Source: Symsagittifera roscoffensis
Lineage: Eukaryota > Xenacoelomorpha > Acoela > Convolutidae
Length of the DNA: 64,000 nt
Assembly: GCF_963678635.1 (NCBI RefSeq)
Contig: NC_087062.1
Location: 6,558,193-6,622,192, forward strand
Reading direction: 5' to 3'
The translations under genes and the position numbers were made by a program. A model generated the notes under the pieces. The model did not search any database. It was not told the origin of the DNA and worked only from the letters and a program-made list of their open reading frames with translations. Of the stretch, positions 61,844-64,000 are shown one piece after another. How positions within the stretch are numbered: position 1 is the first letter of the stretch; each line of letters opens with the position of its first letter.

Positions 61844-64000
61844 GTGAGTTTTTACCATTTTTGTTATTTTCTAAATCTAAATAAACCCCAGTATTCAATT
61901 TTAAATAAGTTTTATACAATATAGTCGATATCGCTACGGCGGTTGTGGCCAAATCTTTGGCGTAAAAATTTTTGGATTTACTGAACAACCCCCCCCCCCC
62001 CCCTCCTATGGTATCTACTAACGAATCTTCACCCCCAATAAATAAATACAGTAAGTTAGCGCTAGAGCTCTGCATTGATAATTCTAATTTTGCTGCATTG
62101 TAATTGGTCGAAAATTTGATTACTTTAATCAACTTAGCAAACCCCCCCCCCCCCTTTCTTGAAAGGGGCATTGTTCAGTAGAACCAATTTTTTTGCCGCT
62201 TATCAGAAACTAACACCGATTAAGTACAAAGAGTACCAAAAGCTATAGTAGACCTTAATTTGATCACATATTTTTAAAAGTCATAAATTTTCCGAGGATT
62301 TTGCAGCTAACAGTGTTACATAATTTTGCAAAAGACACAATAAGATGTTTGTCATTGTTGTTTGAACTAAATAATCGTGTTGATGATGATTTTGAACTTT
62401 GAAACCTTTGGGAGTAGAAACAGTACTTGAAGAGTTTAAGGACATTGTAGTCGGAAGTCTGCGATGAACTCATTTGTCGAATGAAAGTTTGAACCTTTTC
62501 AACACATAATCGCAGCGCATGTTTTTAATCGTTAGAGGTTTTATGAGAAGACCTTTTGAGTGATTTTTTTGCTATATCCTGTTTTTTGTTTCAATCTGAC
62601 GAAAGTGTTTTGCGCATTTTACTTCCATATATATACTGTCAGGAGTAGCAGAATAATGTGCAAGTTGTTCAGAAAGTTCCGACAGTTTTCCTTAGAAAAA
62701 CTTTTAAAAAAACCCACTTTGTGTAGCTTTTTGAGCCTGGTTGGATAAAAGATACTAGACGAAAACTTTCAATGTAACACTAAATTTGTCTTCAAAGATG
62801 AATAAAAACAAAGAAACCTTAGAAAAAATCAAAAGACATTTCGAACTTTTCCAAATTTTTCGGATTTATTTTGCATTTTTTTATGAAGCCCTGATTGTTC
62901 CGAGAAGATTTCGGATGATGATTAACTCCTTCAAAAATTCAAATATAGTCCATTATAATAAACTTTTGGCTCATTCAACACAGTTTCCATTAATTCTCGA
63001 AAAATTTGTCTGCCCTTTTTACTCTGATCTGTTATGTTGGGAAAATCGTTACTATAAATAAGAAAAGGCGAGAATTCCAAAACAGATTTCTGGGGGTACA
63101 TTTCTATGAGAACATTCAATTTTGTACACGTTGTTGAATGAATAACAAACTGGTTACCCTTAGTCGTACATTTATTATTGGGTGTCACAATCAATTGTAT
63201 TTCAATTATTCGATAAATTTGAAGGCATGCAATGTGCCAACTTTATCTGTATTTTTGATTTCGAGAAGAACTTTCAAAGTTTGTTTTGTGACATCAACTG
63301 TAGACCGTTTATGCAAAATCTAATTTAATTGTTGCTTAAAATGTTCTATTTATTCAAAAAACTGATTATTGTTTCAGTTGAATTTTTGGCTTTCAATTAG
63401 TTGGAAGTGATTTGTCTGCTTCTTTGTCAGGATGGTGTTTTTTTTTTATTTTGAAACAACAGGGATAAAATGCTTAGCTATATCTCTTGGTTATACATAG
63501 TAATGGACAAATTAGTTTTAATTTTTGAGTTCCTTGTTTTAGCCAAACAATTTGACAAGCACAACTATTTTCTAGGTTTTTCCTGGGCAATTCATTAAAT
63601 GTAAACTCCCTTTATTCGACTCATGGTTCAACCGGAACGATCGAACAATGTCCGTTTTCAACTCTTTGAGTCAAACGGTGTCCGTTTGAGATTTTCTGAA
63701 TCAGACTTTGTCCTTTTTCGAATTAATTCGACGTTACCGGACCTTGTTCAACTTGGTTCAATTTTTCTCGACTGTGCTTGACTTTACCGGACATTGTTTG
63801 CGTTGCTCGTAATTTCGATCCTTGATTCAATCCCGTTGGACCCTTGAATTGACCCTGTTTGACCTATGATTCGCCCTATCGACTCATGATTGGACTCTTA
63901 CTGACCTATGGGTCGACCCTATCGAACATATTTGACCCTTTTGGACTTATGATTTGACCGTATCGACCCTCTTCAATTCATTATTTGGCCCTGTTTGACC
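61844..64000. other. Intron or flank with repeats; no further exon recognised
   Basis: Contains C-runs (61990-62003 and 62142-62154), an inverted-repeat element at 62010-62185 (GGTATCTACTAACGAATC to CATTGTTCAGTAGAACC), then about 1.4 kb of plain AT-rich DNA. The next exon of the acidic protein should start in phase 1; I could not find it. Confidence 0.45.
63610..64000 (+). repeat. Degenerate GACC-rich tandem repeat at window end
   Basis: TTTGACCYT, ATCGACYC and TGACCTATGATT-like phrases recur every 15-30 bp, and the repeat runs off the window. Its left edge includes TTCAACCGGAACGATCGAAC, which shares TCAACCGGAACGA with 51556-51605 and 54209-54258. Confidence 0.7.

Noticed and set aside
1-64000. 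CRISPR arrays, rRNA or tRNA genes
   Set aside because: No short regular direct repeats with unique spacers, and no cloverleaf or rRNA-like stretch was recognised by eye; the DNA is plainly eukaryotic.

Overview
The window is AT-rich, intron-rich nuclear DNA from an animal, probably an invertebrate; I cannot place it further. Evidence: split genes with GT-AG introns whose phases match, an extracellular leucine-rich-repeat (LRR) membrane protein, Ty3/gypsy and BEL/Pao LTR retrotransposons, and many short inverted-repeat elements (MITEs). No tRNA, rRNA or CRISPR array was seen.

Host genes. (1) A plus-strand LRR transmembrane protein in three exons (14706-15057, 20232-20596, 29049-29855). Phases match and give 507 codons: signal peptide, LRRNT, LRRs, LRRCT, one membrane helix, and a proline-rich tail ending in a PDZ-ligand-like T-S-V. 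(2) A minus-strand gene of unknown family between 47331 and 40276 (exons 47331-47187, 44393-43993, 43552-42952 and probably 40672-40276). It looks like a glycosylated, possibly GPI-anchored surface protein; one junction is unresolved. (3) A plus-strand gene for an acidic, low-complexity protein (exons 60039-60551, 60646-60730, 60824-61843, continuing rightwards). It carries four 35-36 residue repeats, each with a K-R-G-S site.

Mobile DNA. A 7.1 kb Ty3/gypsy element (21113-28225) sits in intron 2 of the LRR gene. It has 350 bp LTRs differing at 3 positions, a CAGGG target duplication, and a pol broken by three frame changes and one stop. An older, badly decayed BEL/Pao element (30379-36700, minus) has 161 bp LTRs and a GGCAG target duplication. 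Non-autonomous families include a hAT-like MITE (complete at 38697-39128 with an 8 bp target duplication), a pogo-like MITE (12531-13196), a palindrome-ended element (37525-37745), a family with ends like GGACCAAGTTAACATCCTCC, and a roughly 0.5 kb family with GATAGCCGGTTACTGTGC.

Tandem structure. 48042-50717 is five units of about 535 bp, each containing an inverted-repeat element. It abuts a 2.65 kb tandem duplication (50412-55600). Further duplications lie at 41.1-42.3 kb and 56.3-57.9 kb, the latter around CA microsatellites. The last 400 bp is a degenerate GACC-rich repeat.

The first 14 kb and most of 57.9-60 kb and 62.2-64 kb hold only repeats and DNA in which I recognise no gene.
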